From positions 13,309,707 through 13,373,706 of the forward strand of contig OX459098.1 of NCBI GenBank assembly GCA_949775045.1: a stretch of 64,000 nucleotides of DNA, in the 5' to 3' direction. Made by a program: the position numbers and the translations under genes. The notes under the pieces are model-generated. The model was given only the letters and a program-made list of their open reading frames with translations, made no database searches and had not been told where the DNA came from. Source of the DNA: Metridium senile. Its lineage: Eukaryota; Cnidaria; Anthozoa; Actiniaria; Metridiidae. Numbering within the stretch: the stretch's first letter is position 1; each line of letters starts with the position of its first letter. Positions 33,506-45,508 of this stretch are shown in pieces.

Positions 33506-36500
33506 CTATACATTAGTTGTTATGCGATAATTGCACAATATGGTGTCTTCATCGTCATTTTCGTTTCCGACATTGTTTTGATTGTTATAGTTCTTGTCGT
33601 CTTTACCACTGACTTGCTGAACAGTTTCTGGCATATCCATGTTACTTGTTTCTGGTAGTAACATGCAGACCACCCCACCGATTACTGCAGCTATTGCCAT
33701 CAGAGTGAACGGCAATATGGCATGTACTCGCTCCTGATAAATAAAAAATACACCCGTTACAAAGAAACTTAACACTTATTAACTATTTGTGTATGATTAT
33801 GATCGTCGCGGAGAAATATGCAATTTATATAATTGCAATTATAGAAGCCCGAAAAAAATTCGGGACTTCAACGGGATTTGAACCCGTGACCTTTGCAGTA
33901 CCGGTGCAATGCTCTACCAACTGAGCTATGAAGCAAAATATGTTGGTAGGAGGTCATTTGTTGAGTTCATTCGCCCACAGAGTGACTTCTATAATTGCAA
34001 TTACATAAATTGCATATTTCTCCCCGACGATCATAATCATACACAAATCATATAACCGCGGATCAGACCCACATATATACATACATTTCACTCTGTGGGC
34101 GAATGAACTCAACAAAATGACCTCCTACCAACATATGTGGCTTCATAGCTCAGTTGGTAGAGCATTGCACCGGTACTGCAAAGGTCACGGGTTCAAATCC
34201 CGTTGAAGTCCCTAATTTTTTTCGGTCTTCTATAATTGCAATTACATAAATTGCATATTTCTCCGCGACGATCATAATCATACACAAATCATATAACCGC
34301 GGATCAGACCCACATATATACATACATTTCACTCTGTGGGCGAATGAACTCAACAAAATGACCTCCTACCAACATATGTGGCTTCATAGCTCAGTTGGTA
34401 GAGCATTGCACCGGTACTGCAAAGGTCACGGGTTCAAATCCCGTTGAAGTCCCTAATTTTTTTCGGTCTTCTATAATTGCAATTACATAAATTGCATATT
34501 TCTCCGCGACGATCATAATCATACACAAATCATATAACCGCGGATCAGACCCACATATATACATACATTTCACTCTGTGGGCGAATGAACTCAACAAAAT
34601 GACCTCCTACCAACATATGTGGCTTCATAGCTCAGTTGGTAGAGCATTGCACCGGTACTGCAAAGGTCATGGGTTCAAATCCCGTTAAAGTCCCGAATTT
34701 TTTTCGGGTTTCTATAATTGCAATTACATAAATTGCATATTTCTCTGCGACGATCATAATCATACACAAATCATATAACCGCCGATCAGACCCACATGTA
34801 TACTTATTAACTAGTCGTGATAAGGCAATCAGCCAATAAAATTAACAGAATTTGATCACATGACTATCCAGGATACTTGGTGAATATTCACTTCATAACA
34901 GCAATAATCGACATTAACAACAAAATTCATACATGCAATCTTACGTCAAATAGTATTTGATACGGGATGATATGGATCAATACTTCCTTTGGGGTTGAAA
35001 ATACTTCCCGTGTGTACCTTTTAGGGTTCTATGTGACTCAAAGGTCCATTGCCTAACACGACTTCGTGCCTGTAAGCATCATTTCTACTTGGCTCAGTTA
35101 AAGTTACGGTCCACCTTCGGGGTTGTCTCACATGCTCTCATTTCTTCATCTCATATTTGCCATAATCGGTTTTTGAAAACATTTTCAAAAAAGACCACAG
35201 ATCACAATTACCTCTGGACAAAGGGGTCCAATTTAGCCCACCCTCCAAATGAATTCGGATAAATATGGCAGGCCCGTAGCGGGGGGAGGTGTAGGCTCCC
35301 CCAGATTTTTTCGAAGGTAAAAAATGCGGAAATGCAGTAAAAAGTCATTGAAAAAATATCAAAGGGAAATTTTTGCAAAAATCCTGTGCCCGCTACAAAC
35401 GCTGTGAGCGAGCGCTCCTTCTCAGCCCTGAAACGGATAAAGACCTACCTACGATCTACTACAGGTGACTCCAGGCTAAATCACCTGATGGTGCTACATT
35501 TCCACAAGGAAATGACGGACAATATAGATCTGGTTAAAGTAGGCAATACGTTCGTGGGAGCAAAAGAAAGTAGGAAGAATACATTTGGTGTCTTTACTCC
35601 TAAGGATTTTCACAGAGCTAAGGAGTTTTCAGTGAACAAGTCAACCCAGACCTCCTTTTAAAGACATATATTTCTGTCACGTATAAGCAGGTGCGTTGCC
35701 AATGAAAACATTGTTACGTGTAACGAGAAATTCTTTGACTATGACCTGGTTTGAAAATAAAACATTATTTGTAACATGATCGAGCACCTGCCATAGGTCC
35801 CCCAGACTTTTTCACCCTGCTACGGGCCTGTATGGTCTTACCGAGTAAACAATGTAGGGAGCCATGGCCGAACCAATACGTGCTGCAGACGTTGATGTAC
35901 CCATAGCTGTGTTCCTGGTACAAATATAAAACAAACACACAGTCACAAACAAACAAATATATATATATATTCCTTCTAACAGTAATGCGGCAAATGTGGT
36001 GCAATAAGGCAGCTTATCCATGAAGTACCTGATGACAGTTGGGAATAACTCTGAGGAGAAGACATACACGCCATCGAACACGATAGTAATGAATGTCTTT
36101 CCTAGCACCAACGAAGCAATGATTTTTCCTGCAAGGAAGCCTGGCATTGCAAAGAAAAATACGTTGTTAGTGAATCGTGTTCTTGTTCGTAGAAGTAGAT
36201 ACATCTCTATACTCTATTTAAGCAATAGAAGCCAGTTCCTATGACTCTAACTGTGAAATAGAGCACGCGGGATGTTGGGAGAAACACGAGAAAAGTTATA
36301 AAATCACGAGCTGAAAGCGAGTGATTTTATAATTTTTTCGAGTGTTTCTAACAACATCCCAAGTGCTCTATTTCACTGGTAGAGTCATAGGAACTGGTTT
36401 ATATTGCTTTTATAATATAGCAATGCTGGTTTTCCGTAAAAACGTAGTTTTATTTGCTGATTAAAATTGTAATTCTCAAAACTAACGCCAGTGCCCAATG

Positions 36501-39500
36501 AACCAATCATAATCAGTGTACAATACATTGAGCAATCTTGACCAAAAACGACCAAGGTGCTGTTCACTTTCTTCCCGGGTCTTTTTGCTAGCTAAAAAGA
36601 AGGAATTTCATTTATAAAACTGTTAAAACATAGCTTTGGTTGACTTCTGTGGCTAAAAACAAAAACCTTTAGCTGAACTCTTGCATGAGGCTGACATATA
36701 TACAGCAATTCAAGCGAATTTGAGTGGTGAAAGCCGTGCCGACTGACAGCAATTTATCACACTGAGAAAAAAACAGTTTGAACAAGACAAGCTTGCTGTG
36801 TACAACGTTTTGAAGTTAAAAAGAACAAAGATTGCAAAAAAGTCTCACTTATTCACTATGAAATTATCTTCATATGTCAAGGATAAAATGAAGTAAAAAC
36901 TATTGCCACTTTTAAGCGCTGTTTTCCTTTTGTTTTTGTTTGTTTTGATCAAATTCAACTTTTGACTTCCAACTTTACAGTTTGTCTAAAGGCGGCGTAT
37001 TTTCAAAGCCATGTCTCTGATTTTTGTCGACTTTGAATTGCATTTCATTGCACCGTAGGCTTCAGGGTTAAGGTTACCAGAAAGTTCACAAGATGGAAAG
37101 TCTTTTTTACATTTTAATAGCCGTTTTTAGTAGATGTAGTAGCTTATAACAGAACAACTCTTATTAAAATTGTGAGCTGTCAATCAAAAACCATGTCTCT
37201 ACCGGTGAAATAGAGCATAGCTTTTTTGAGTGAATCAACCAATCAGAGCTTACGTACTATCTAAGCTATATTATAAATATGTATGTTGTTATTAATGATG
37301 TGTTAGTGATATTGTTTTTGCAAGTAACGCGTTGCTGTATGATGTATATTGTGGTTGTGCTGTAGTTATTGTTACTGTAGTTATTGTTGTTGTTAGTGTC
37401 ACTGTTGTTGTTATTATCACTCGGCCTGTTCCAGATTGTAACTTTGGTGATGTTGTTTGACATGCTGTTGTGAACTTACCATCACTTTTATCGTCGTAAA
37501 AGTTCAACAAACCACCAATAATCAGCACAATTCCAGCCAACCACACGTTAATAACAATGGTTTTCCTGCGTCCAATTCTAAAGAATTGTTTACAAATCAT
37601 TTGTTATGAAAACAGTCAATACAAACGATCTTCAGTTTGCCCACGAACCTGAACCGAAAATCGTGTGTTCTTTTATGCAGGTTTTTGCTGTATATCCCTT
37701 CCTACATTTCTTCATGTATTTATACCTACCTATCCATGTTATTTTCTATTTTGTTTATTAATTCATCCACATGTTTTTTTAGATTTTACTATAAAAATTG
37801 TTTTTCATGGTATGGAATGCTGACTGTTTTGATGTTCCATTCGCTTATGACAAACCCTAATCGTTGTATACCTTTTTAATGTAACAACAACACAAGCTTA
37901 CCTGTCAAGCAGAAACATCCCAATGACCATGGCAATACCTTCACAAACAGCACCGATGAAAAAGTTTAAGTACATGTTTCCACCTACAGAAGGAGTACTG
38001 AGTGATATTCCATAGTACACCAAGCCAGAGACGAACCTGTGCAGTAATTGAACAACCGTAGTTCCAGGATTAGTACGTAGACATGGTCACATGGCATTAT
38101 GAATATACAAATTAGCTACTACCTAATAACATACTATTTATCTCATATCCGCGATGAATAATACTAAAAATTATTATGATAACGTGGTGATAATGATGAT
38201 GATAATGGCATATAATTTAATGATGATGGTAATGGTGGTGATGGTGACAACAGTGATCGTGAACGACCAAAACTTTTATAATAGGATTTTAGGATGGAGT
38301 GACTTGAGATGTTCTGACAATACACACCGAAAACGTCCTGTTTCCTTCTACATGTAATTAAAGAGTGGAAAGACAATACGTCCTTTACAATGATGATAAT
38401 ATCAATATATAGAAGAATTACTTTAACGTACCAGCAGTAACAAGAAACGAGTGTTCTTATGGCAATTGCTCGTGAAGCAAAAAGATCTTTAATGTTGCCA
38501 AGTTTTGGGTTATCGATCTTTTCAAATACGGCAATATCGGCATCTGAGAAACTTCTTTTGTTAACTCGTGCAACATCGTGCAATATCGCAGTCGCATCTT
38601 CGATACGGCCTTTTATCAACAACCACCTCAAAGACTCTGGTGAAAACCTGAAGATAGCGATAACAAACTAACAATTAATAAAATAATTATATAGAGGGAA
38701 GAACCGACAAACGATTAGTATAGGCAAACAAACACATAATTGAACAAACTAGTTCACAGCCAACAAATAAAACAACCAACCCACCAACACGCTATCTGAC
38801 GAGGGGAGGACTGAAAACCAAACAACCATGCAACCATGCAACCAACCAACCAACCAACCAACCAACCAACCAACCAACCATGCAACCAACCAACCAACCA
38901 ACCAACCAACCAACCAACCAACCAACCAAAAAACCAACCAACCAACCAACCAACCAACCAACCAACCAACCAACCAACCAACCAACCAACCAACCAACCA
39001 ACCAACCAACCAACCAACCAACCAACCAACCAACCAACCAACCAACCAACCAACCAACCAACCAACCAACCAACCAACCAACCAACCAACCAACCAACCA
39101 ACCAACCAACCAACCAACCAACCAACCAACCAACCAACCAACCAACCAACCAACCAACCAACCAACCAACCAACCAACCAACCAACCAACCAACCAACCA
39201 ACCAACCAACCAACCAACCAACCAACCAACCAACCAACCAACCAACCAACCAACCAACCAACCAACCAACCAACCAACCAACCAACCAATTTACAATTAC
39301 CATGTCAATACATGAAATATCTTTTATCACGAACTTACCACCAGCAAACAAAAATCAACAGGCCAGGAGCACTGGTAACGATGGTTAATGTACGCCAGCT
39401 GGGGATAAGGTATCCTAGCAACGCTAGCAAGCACAAAGCAAGTATCCAGAAGTAGAATATTGAAAATCCTACTCTGCTTCGGTAACGTGTTCCAGTGTAT

Positions 39501-39599
39501 TCCATTAGAAGCACGTAGGAACAAATAGAAAAAGCACCTAAAAATTATCAATCGTTATTGTTAGTTATAATAACAATCAGACAAAAAGCATTCAGGCAT

Positions 39600-39630
<31 letters not shown>

Positions 39631-41225
39631 CGCATATTCAGAAAACAGACTAAGACTATAAAGTAAGACAGACACGCATTCAGACTTTCAAGAGAGAAGC
39701 GGTCAGCATCGACAAGTAAAACAAAAAACGAAAGCTGAAGATACAATTAATTTAAGGTTACGGTCCACCTTTGTGGTGCTCTCAGTTAAACATTGTTTAG
39801 CGCGTCATTTTACAAAAAAAGAAAATAACAATATATAACAGCAAATAAGACTGTGTATGTTTTTGTGAAAACGAGTATCTGCAACCAATGCTCCACGTAA
39901 AACCTCAAAAACGAGCGCTTTCATTAAAATTATATGTCGAATACAAGTCCAGTATATCTTTGCCGTTATTTCTGCATTATGGCAATCAACACAAACTTGT
40001 CTTCAAAACCGTGTCTTTCTTTTTCGATAGAATGCTTCATTCTTGAGTAAACGTGTTTCAAAGTTGCCTCATTGTTAAACAGGTACGTGAAACCACGGAC
40101 GATAATTCAAAAACTAAGTATTTTATCAAAACAACAAGACAAGGTTTTGAAGACCAATATGTGTTGATATTTCAAAAATGGTTGTCGCCAACAAAGCTTT
40201 AGTCCACACTCTGAAACCTGCAAAGGATGTCGTTTTTCAATAAATATTTGTTTCATCATCTTCCACTGTAAAAACTTGTTATGGTCATATAACACAAACA
40301 CGTACAATCAAAATATACTATGAATATAACGATATCAAGAGAAGAACTGATGCCGACATCCTTTGCAGACTTTAGAGTGTGGACCTGTGGCTTTGTTTGC
40401 GACAACGATTTTTGAAATAGGTGTATAAGCTTTAAAATGACATATACTTTCTCTATTATTATACAACCTAAAACAATAAAAATAGAACGAGTCAAGAACA
40501 CTTACCAATACCAACTCCAGCCAGTGCCCTGAACACTGCAAAGACCCAATATGTCTGGGCAAAAGCTGAAATAAATCCAGCAAGACATGCAAATATTGCA
40601 AATGGATATGACACATTCTTCCTTCCAAATTTGTCACTTAGAACACTTGATATCAGAGCACCAAACATAAACAAAATGAATACTGTCGAGTTGGCAATGC
40701 TGACATACACGGCTGTATCACAAACTAAATCAAACTGGTGAAAACAAAATAGAACTTTTAGTAAGAAAATAGGCAGGCAGGTAGATTGAATTTTGTTTAT
40801 TGGTAGAAACATTGTCATGCAGTATTATATTTGTAGTATGATATTTTACTTATTAATTGCATAAATTCTAGAAACAAGTACCCAGTCCCCTCCTAGCCCT
40901 TCCTCGTTTAGAACATGGCTAATATGATGATAATGATGACTACCTCTGTAACAATGGAATCAAAGGTTCCTTCCACAGCAAATTCCCAGTCTTTTCGTGG
41001 AAGACTACATCGCTCCTTGTAGTTTTTGTCTCCTAATACAAATGTACCGTTAAGATTACAAGCAGTTGAGTTAGCTGTACATCTCCATGGAGGCTCAGCT
41101 GTACTGAATGTCATCACCATCAAGCTAAAGGACGTAAGAATAGTGGCGAAGCCGATCTGGAAAAACAACCTGAGTTGAAACAAACCGAAGCCACCCACTT
41201 TTTCAAGAACTTTATCTGTGTTCAT
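33506..41225 (-). CDS. SLC22-type organic ion transporter, array gene 3
   Basis: Exons: 40944-41225, 40506-40734, 39339-39537, 38432-38647, 37902-38036, 37480-37577, 36029-36140, 35842-35914 and 33506-33733. The frame and splice sites are intact. Compared with genes 1 and 2 it carries scattered replacements: KALEKV to KVLEKV, AAILTSFIL to [16 protein letters not shown] to ALISSVL, VSYSF to VSYPF, several in the helix 6-7 loop ([19 protein letters not shown]) and in the tail ([21 protein letters not shown]). The SLC22 signature motifs are kept. Introns are longer because of three events: a tRNA-SINE tetramer in intron 8, a hairpin-ended repeat in intron 6 and an ACCA array in intron 3. The last two are shared with gene 4. 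Serine in the MFS loop and proline in a helix could alter transport, which is speculative. Confidence 0.92.
33863..33935 (-). tRNA. tRNA-like block of monomer 1
   Basis: Reverse-complement copy of the tRNA-like head. The first acceptor pair is mismatched (T opposite C), other stems pair, and the anticodon loop reads CCGGTAC. More likely a SINE head than a working gene. Confidence 0.5.
34139..34211 (+). tRNA. tRNA-like block of monomer 2
   Basis: Folds as a complete cloverleaf: acceptor GGCTTCA with TGAAGTC, D stem GCTC/GAGC, anticodon stem TTGCA/TGCAA, T arm ACGGG-TTCAAAT-CCCGT. The anticodon position reads GGT (threonine), but base 33 is C where functional tRNAs have U, and eukaryotes normally decode these codons with an A34 tRNA. 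I read it as a SINE head with an intact internal promoter. Confidence 0.5.
34380..34452 (+). tRNA. tRNA-like block of monomer 3
   Basis: Identical to the block at 34139-34211, 241 bp further on. Confidence 0.5.
34621..34693 (+). tRNA. tRNA-like block of monomer 4, degenerate
   Basis: As the preceding two, with one broken acceptor pair (TTAAAGTC) and a G-U pair in the T stem. Confidence 0.45.
35269..35830. mobile_element. internally deleted hAT element in intron 8, unit 3 (best-preserved ends)
   Basis: Terminal inverted repeats caggcccgtagc and gctacgggcctg are both intact and flanked by tatgg at 35264-35268 and 35831-35835. A 5-bp duplication matches what is described for the hAT5 group, not the usual 8 bp. 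It ends 11-12 bp inside the intron from the exon 8 donor at 35841. Confidence 0.8.
35386..35661 (+). pseudogene. hAT transposase C-terminal fragment, unit 3
   Basis: 91 codons from the dimerisation region ([20 protein letters not shown]). A 1-bp loss upstream removes the leader frame seen in the other units. Confidence 0.75.
36220..37285. mobile_element. hairpin-ended 1.07-kb repeat in intron 6, unit 3
   Basis: Genes 1 and 2 have the empty site (ctctatttgttattaatg). The first 190 bp form a near-perfect palindrome (36222-36413): aagcaatagaagccagttcc pairs with its complement, enclosing gttataaaatcac/gtgattttataa arms. The word tctaccggtgaaatagagca recurs near the right end. No recognisable protein. 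Copies at 47051-48420 and 51821-52887. Confidence 0.8.
38820..39289. repeat. (ACCA)n array in intron 3, unit 3
   Basis: About 460 bp of near-perfect tetranucleotide, with gcaaccat and aaaaacc interruptions at its left end. Genes 1 and 2 have about 300 bp of ordinary AT-rich DNA here. All six frames encode periodic PTNQ or GWLV peptides that are artefacts. Confidence 0.95.
40168..40425. mobile_element. palindromic MITE in intron 2, unit 3
   Basis: Homologue of 17063-17352 with an additional short internal deletion. Confidence 0.8.
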
Positions 41226-41484
41226 AGTGCGCGCTACCTGTTAAGTTGGAATAAACAAATATATAAACATACAAACATACAAACAAACCATATGTAGTGA
41301 TAATCGTATCAAACTTTAGCCTGTTGTGCGATGCCTATTTCGAGGTGATAATTGTTCTATATGGCCCAATGCTTCGCCTTTGTTCAAGTTCACTACAGTA
41401 AAAACCCGCATATAAGAACCACTATTTTCCGAGGTTCTAAAGTAGTTCTTATGTAATTGGTATTTAGTGAGAAATTAGGCTAAG

Positions 41485-42210
41485 GTGGGTCTTAACTGGT
41501 TCTTATTTACAAAGCAAAAACAAGTTAGCCACTTTGTTAGTACTGATATCCTTATCAATCTTTATTACTCATTTCTTTATCCATTCTTTATTTATGCTCT
41601 AATAACATGGGGAAATACTTATCAGTCCACGGTCAACCCTGTATTCCGTCGCCAGAAAAAAGCCATTCGCATATTAACCTTTTCTGCCTATACTGATCAT
41701 ACTAATCCTCTCTTCATAAATCTAAAGATACTAAAACTTCATGACCTCATCCATTTTCATAATGCATTATTCATGTATGACTATCATGCAGGTAAATTAA
41801 AAGTGTTTTTGATCCTTTTTTTGTCAAAATCAAAGAGACACATAATTACAATTGCAATACCAGACTTGCATCAAAATCTTCTCTTTCTCTGCCTCGTGTT
41901 AGAACTAATTATGGCAAATTTAATATCCGATTTAATGGTGTAAAGGTTTGGAATTCCATTGATGAAGATCTAATAAAGCTTAGCAGGACATTGTTTAAAA
42001 AAGAACTGTAAAAAAGACTGATAGATTCTTATGCTAGCTAAGCCTCGTTTTTCTTTTCTTATCTAGTTTTGCTATTATATCTAAAAATATTAAATATAAT
42101 GTACATAATAGACCTCCAATATTGCCATCTGTAACTGAAATTGTAATTTCGCATTTGTAAATTTATCTTACTTGTAATAATCAAATATTGTTATGCTATC
42201 TTCAGCTGTA
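41485..42210 (+). pseudogene. LINE thumb/3' fragment, spacer 3, first part
   Basis: 152-codon frame from the same LINE as 18440-19170 (LITWGNTYQSTVNPVFRRQK). It is interrupted at 42211 by the foldback element and resumes at 43067. Confidence 0.75.
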
Positions 42211-43061
42211 CCACAGGGAGCCCGGCTTTTTGTCGTTTCTTTTCATTTTTTTTCTCTCTTTATTTACGCTAACTGATAATACGCTATATTATGTTTGCAT
42301 CGGGTTTCCTGTGGTATGAGACAGTTCTGACGTATCGTTTAACATGTTGATGTAATTAATAGTAACTCGATAGGAGGATAAACTCTTATCTGTAACGCAC
42401 TCTCTAGTAACAGTCAATAATTGAGAAGGGCCGAAACAACTGCTAGATTATCGTAACAGCACCACCGCTACTTGCCCTGACCAGCTATTTTAAGCGACTC
42501 TCTATTCGTGACACAATCCATTTAACAACGCAAAGTAAACCGTAAAAGTAAAAACTTGAATAACAAAATCCACGATCATAAATCAGGAGTTCTTACTCGT
42601 CTAAGAATAAAAATAATTTAACGGCTTAGTTAAGTTTCGTAAGCTCCTCGGTCAGGGCAACTAGCGGTGAACATGTAACTAAAACTCGACTTTTAAATAT
42701 TGCTGCATAGCATCGTGTCATTTCAGATTTCCCAAAATTTGAACATCCTAACATAAAGTATGTTTATTACACAAACGTTTGGAGGCTTTATAACAATGAA
42801 AGAATGCTTAAAACATTTTATATACGAGTTTTAATTGAGGCATCTAGCAGTTGTTTCAGCCCTTCTATACATTAACGGCTACAAGCGAGTGCGTTACAGA
42901 TAAGAGTTTAATCCTCCTATCGAGTTACTGTTAATTACATCATTTCGGAACTGTCTCATACCACAGGAACCCCGATGCAAACATAATATAGCGCATCAAT
43001 AGCGTAAATAAAAAGAGAGAAAAAAAAGAAAAGAAACGACAAAAAGCCGGGCTCCCTGTGG
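42211..43061. mobile_element. 851-bp foldback element with CTGTA target duplication
   Basis: Terminal inverted repeats ccacagggagcccggc and gccgggctccctgtgg. Flanks ctgta at 42206-42210 and 43062-43066, present once at the empty sites in spacers 1 and 2. Arms of roughly 300 bp pair through gcatcgggtttcctgtggta, ctcgataggagga and tctgtaacgcactc. The centre (about 42440-42840) is single-copy and has no coding frame. Confidence 0.88.
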
Positions 43062-43203
43062 CTGTACATGTATTACCGTCATTTTGTACCTTTTTTCTAT
43101 TATTTATTTATTTATTTATTTGTCTATTTATTCATAAATTATTTAATTAATTAATAATTATCTCCTCTTTCAAAGTAATTAAAACATCTTCAATAATATA
43201 TCA

Positions 43204-43486
43204 AGCTAACTGTCAAGTCTAGCCTCTGGCTATTACATCCTCGGGAACACAGGGGTAATCTTCTGTCGCTCGTTTCTCGCTTCCAGAACTGATAAATACC
43301 CCTGGGAAAGTAGTCTGTTGGAACTTGTTCCGGAAGTTCAAAGAAAGTCGTTGAATAAGTTTGAATTTTGACTTCCGGAACAAGCTCCAACAGACTACGT
43401 TCCCAGGGGTATTTATTCTGGAAGCGAGAAACGAGCGACAGAAGATTACCCCTGGGTTCCCGAGGATGTGGCTATTACAGTTAGCT
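43204..43486. mobile_element. palindromic element with AGCTAACTGT ends, spacer 3
   Basis: Matches the spacer 2 copy at 29518-29800, including its 27-bp deletion. Confidence 0.85.
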
Positions 43487-43536
43487 ACTACTATTGAATC
43501 TGTTTCAATTAACTATTATCAAATAAAATTGTAAAA

Positions 43537-44048
43537 TTGCAATCAACAGAAAATTTCACCAATGCCATCAAGACAATTCATATACCCGACAATTATAAGC
43601 TTGTGTCTTTTGATGTGAAATCTCTGTTTACTAGCATACCACTCCAGATGACCATAGACAGTACTAAAGCCCTTTTGGAGAACACAACTGCCGATATTGT
43701 ACTCCAATGCCAGCGTGTGAGATTATGGCTCTTTTGAAGTTATGTCTTGTATCTACATTTTTTCAATTCAATGGTAAATATTACAAACAGCTTCACGGCA
43801 CAGCAATGCCTTCTCCTGTCTCTGTGGTTGTCGCAGAGATTGTGATGCAGAAAATCGAACAAAAAGCCCTTGAAACGTATGAACAGCCGTTAACATTCTG
43901 GTTTCGATATGTACATGACACCATAACTGCCTTGCCATCGGATAACATTGACGCCTTTCATAACCACTTAAACGATCAGAACCCTCATATACAGTTTACC
44001 AGAGAGCTTGAGGATAACGGTAAAATACCACTACATCCACCCGGATGA
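43537..44048 (+). pseudogene. Penelope-like reverse-transcriptase remnant, spacer 3
   Basis: Same YVHD change, 1-bp frameshift and distal deletion as the spacer 2 copy at 29851-30362. Confidence 0.8.
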
Positions 44049-44579
44049 TCCTATTACAAATATTGTTACTTCGACAAATATTGTTACTTCGATAAATATT
44101 CATTCACCTGGGTTCAGACCTTTCAATACAATATTAATGTAAATTGGCACTTATAATTAAATTTGCATACTAGCCAGACTTACACACCATATCATTGAAA
44201 ATGAATGCAAAACAAAGTATTTGTTAACTATTTGTTAAATTTTAAGTATAGTTTTTATATAAATTAAAGTGTATTGTATTTTGCCTAGATATAGTGTAAA
44301 GCGCATTTGAACATATATATATATATTTCAAATGTTATAATTGCGCACTATTATAAGTGTTAAACATTATTATTATTATTAATTCGCCGTTAGTTGATGT
44401 GTATACGCGACTTAGTGAAGGGTACTTTTTAGTTTTGAGCAATACTTGAATTATAGACTAAAATGCATTTTGAGGCTTTTTAACTTCAATCAATTAACTC
44501 GTTCCTCGCTCGTTCTTGTTTTGACAAACAACTCCTGAGTATCTGTACGTTGAACTTTCTATGGTGTAATCTATATATA

Positions 44580-44866
44580 CTCTGCAAAAACGGCTGAGTA
44601 GATACAACACAGTATATTGCGTTAACCATGCATTCAGGATAACACTTTATAGTGAGTAAACCCAACTCATTATTGAGAGTTAACATAGATAAAGACGCAC
44701 CATTGAGTACAATGTACTCAATATATTGAGTTTAACCTCACTTTTACTCAATAATGAGTTGGGTTTACTCACTATAGAGTTGTGTTTACTCACTATAAAG
44801 TGTCATCCTGAATGCATGGTTAACGCAATATACTGTGTAGAATCTACTCAGCCGTTTTTGCAGTAT
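44580..44866. mobile_element. palindromic MITE, ACTGCAAAAACGGCTGAGTA family, spacer 3
   Basis: Near-identical to 30894-31180. Confidence 0.85.
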
Positions 44867-45231
44867 ACTCACTGTATGTAATAGCTAAATGTAACGTCTT
44901 CCCAAGTCCAGACTGATCCTACTATGGATTAATATAATCAATGGATTGATGATTCATCCTTTAAAATGCAAATGAGAATATATATGTGTAAAATAATATG
45001 CTAATTAGGTGTGCGTGTTATAAAATGCATCAGTGAGTTGCGCTCTCGGCTTCAAATAATCAAAATAAAACATGATTGACAACGAAAACGTTTATAGATT
45101 TACTGGAAACCACTTTTATCAATGTTTTCCACAGTGGCTTGTGGATAAAATAATAAAATGAAAGCAGGGCACACCTTATTATTAACATGTTATTTCACAC
45201 ATATTCTCATTTGCATTTTAAAAGTGGGTTA

Positions 45232-45508
45232 CACCTAATTCAAAAAAGGTTGACGGGGCGAACGGCGATTGGCGATTGGTGATTGGCGATGGTTAATATG
45301 AATTCCTTCTTATTCGTTTCTAAATTACCCAAACAATGCCTCCACCGCTCAGCGAAACCTTCGAGACATCCATCTAAGGTCATCGCTTAACGATGTTTGG
45401 GTAATTTAGAATAGAATAAGAAGAAATTCGTATCATCCACAGTCCCGCAATCGCCAATCACCAATCGCCAATCCCCGTTCGCCCCGTCAACCTTTTTTGA
45501 ATTAGGTG
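45232..45508. mobile_element. 277-bp palindromic MITE with TA target duplication, spacer 3 only
   Basis: Perfect ends cacctaattcaaaaaaggtt and aaccttttttgaattaggtg. Long arms carry gacggggcgaacgg and several gcgattgg repeats. TA flanks at 45230-45231 and 45509-45510. Spacers 1, 2 and 4 have the empty site (gggttagacgaata or gggttatacgaata). Confidence 0.92.

Larger units (their letters stand above)
33786..34801. mobile_element. tetrameric tRNA-derived SINE-like element with 12-bp target duplication
   Basis: The insertion is flanked by acttattaacta at 33774-33785 and 34802-34813. Genes 1 and 2 have this 12-mer once, at the same intron 8 position. Inside are four monomers, each a 73-nt tRNA-like head followed by a tail with ataattgcaattacataaat and ctccgcgacgatcataatca. 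The first monomer is inverted and the next three are head-to-tail with an exact 241-bp period. No reverse transcriptase, so mobilisation would depend on a LINE. Confidence 0.85.

Noticed and set aside
34150..34597. Minus-strand frames of 68 codons repeated in the tRNA-like cluster
   Set aside because: They run across the tRNA-like heads and tails of the SINE, identical by repetition. No coding signal.
38749..39455. Open frames of 150-200 codons on both strands with periodic PTNQ or GWLV residues (also 56601-57339)
   Set aside because: They are readings of an (ACCA)n array in all frames. No splice or start context, and the array is absent from genes 1 and 2.
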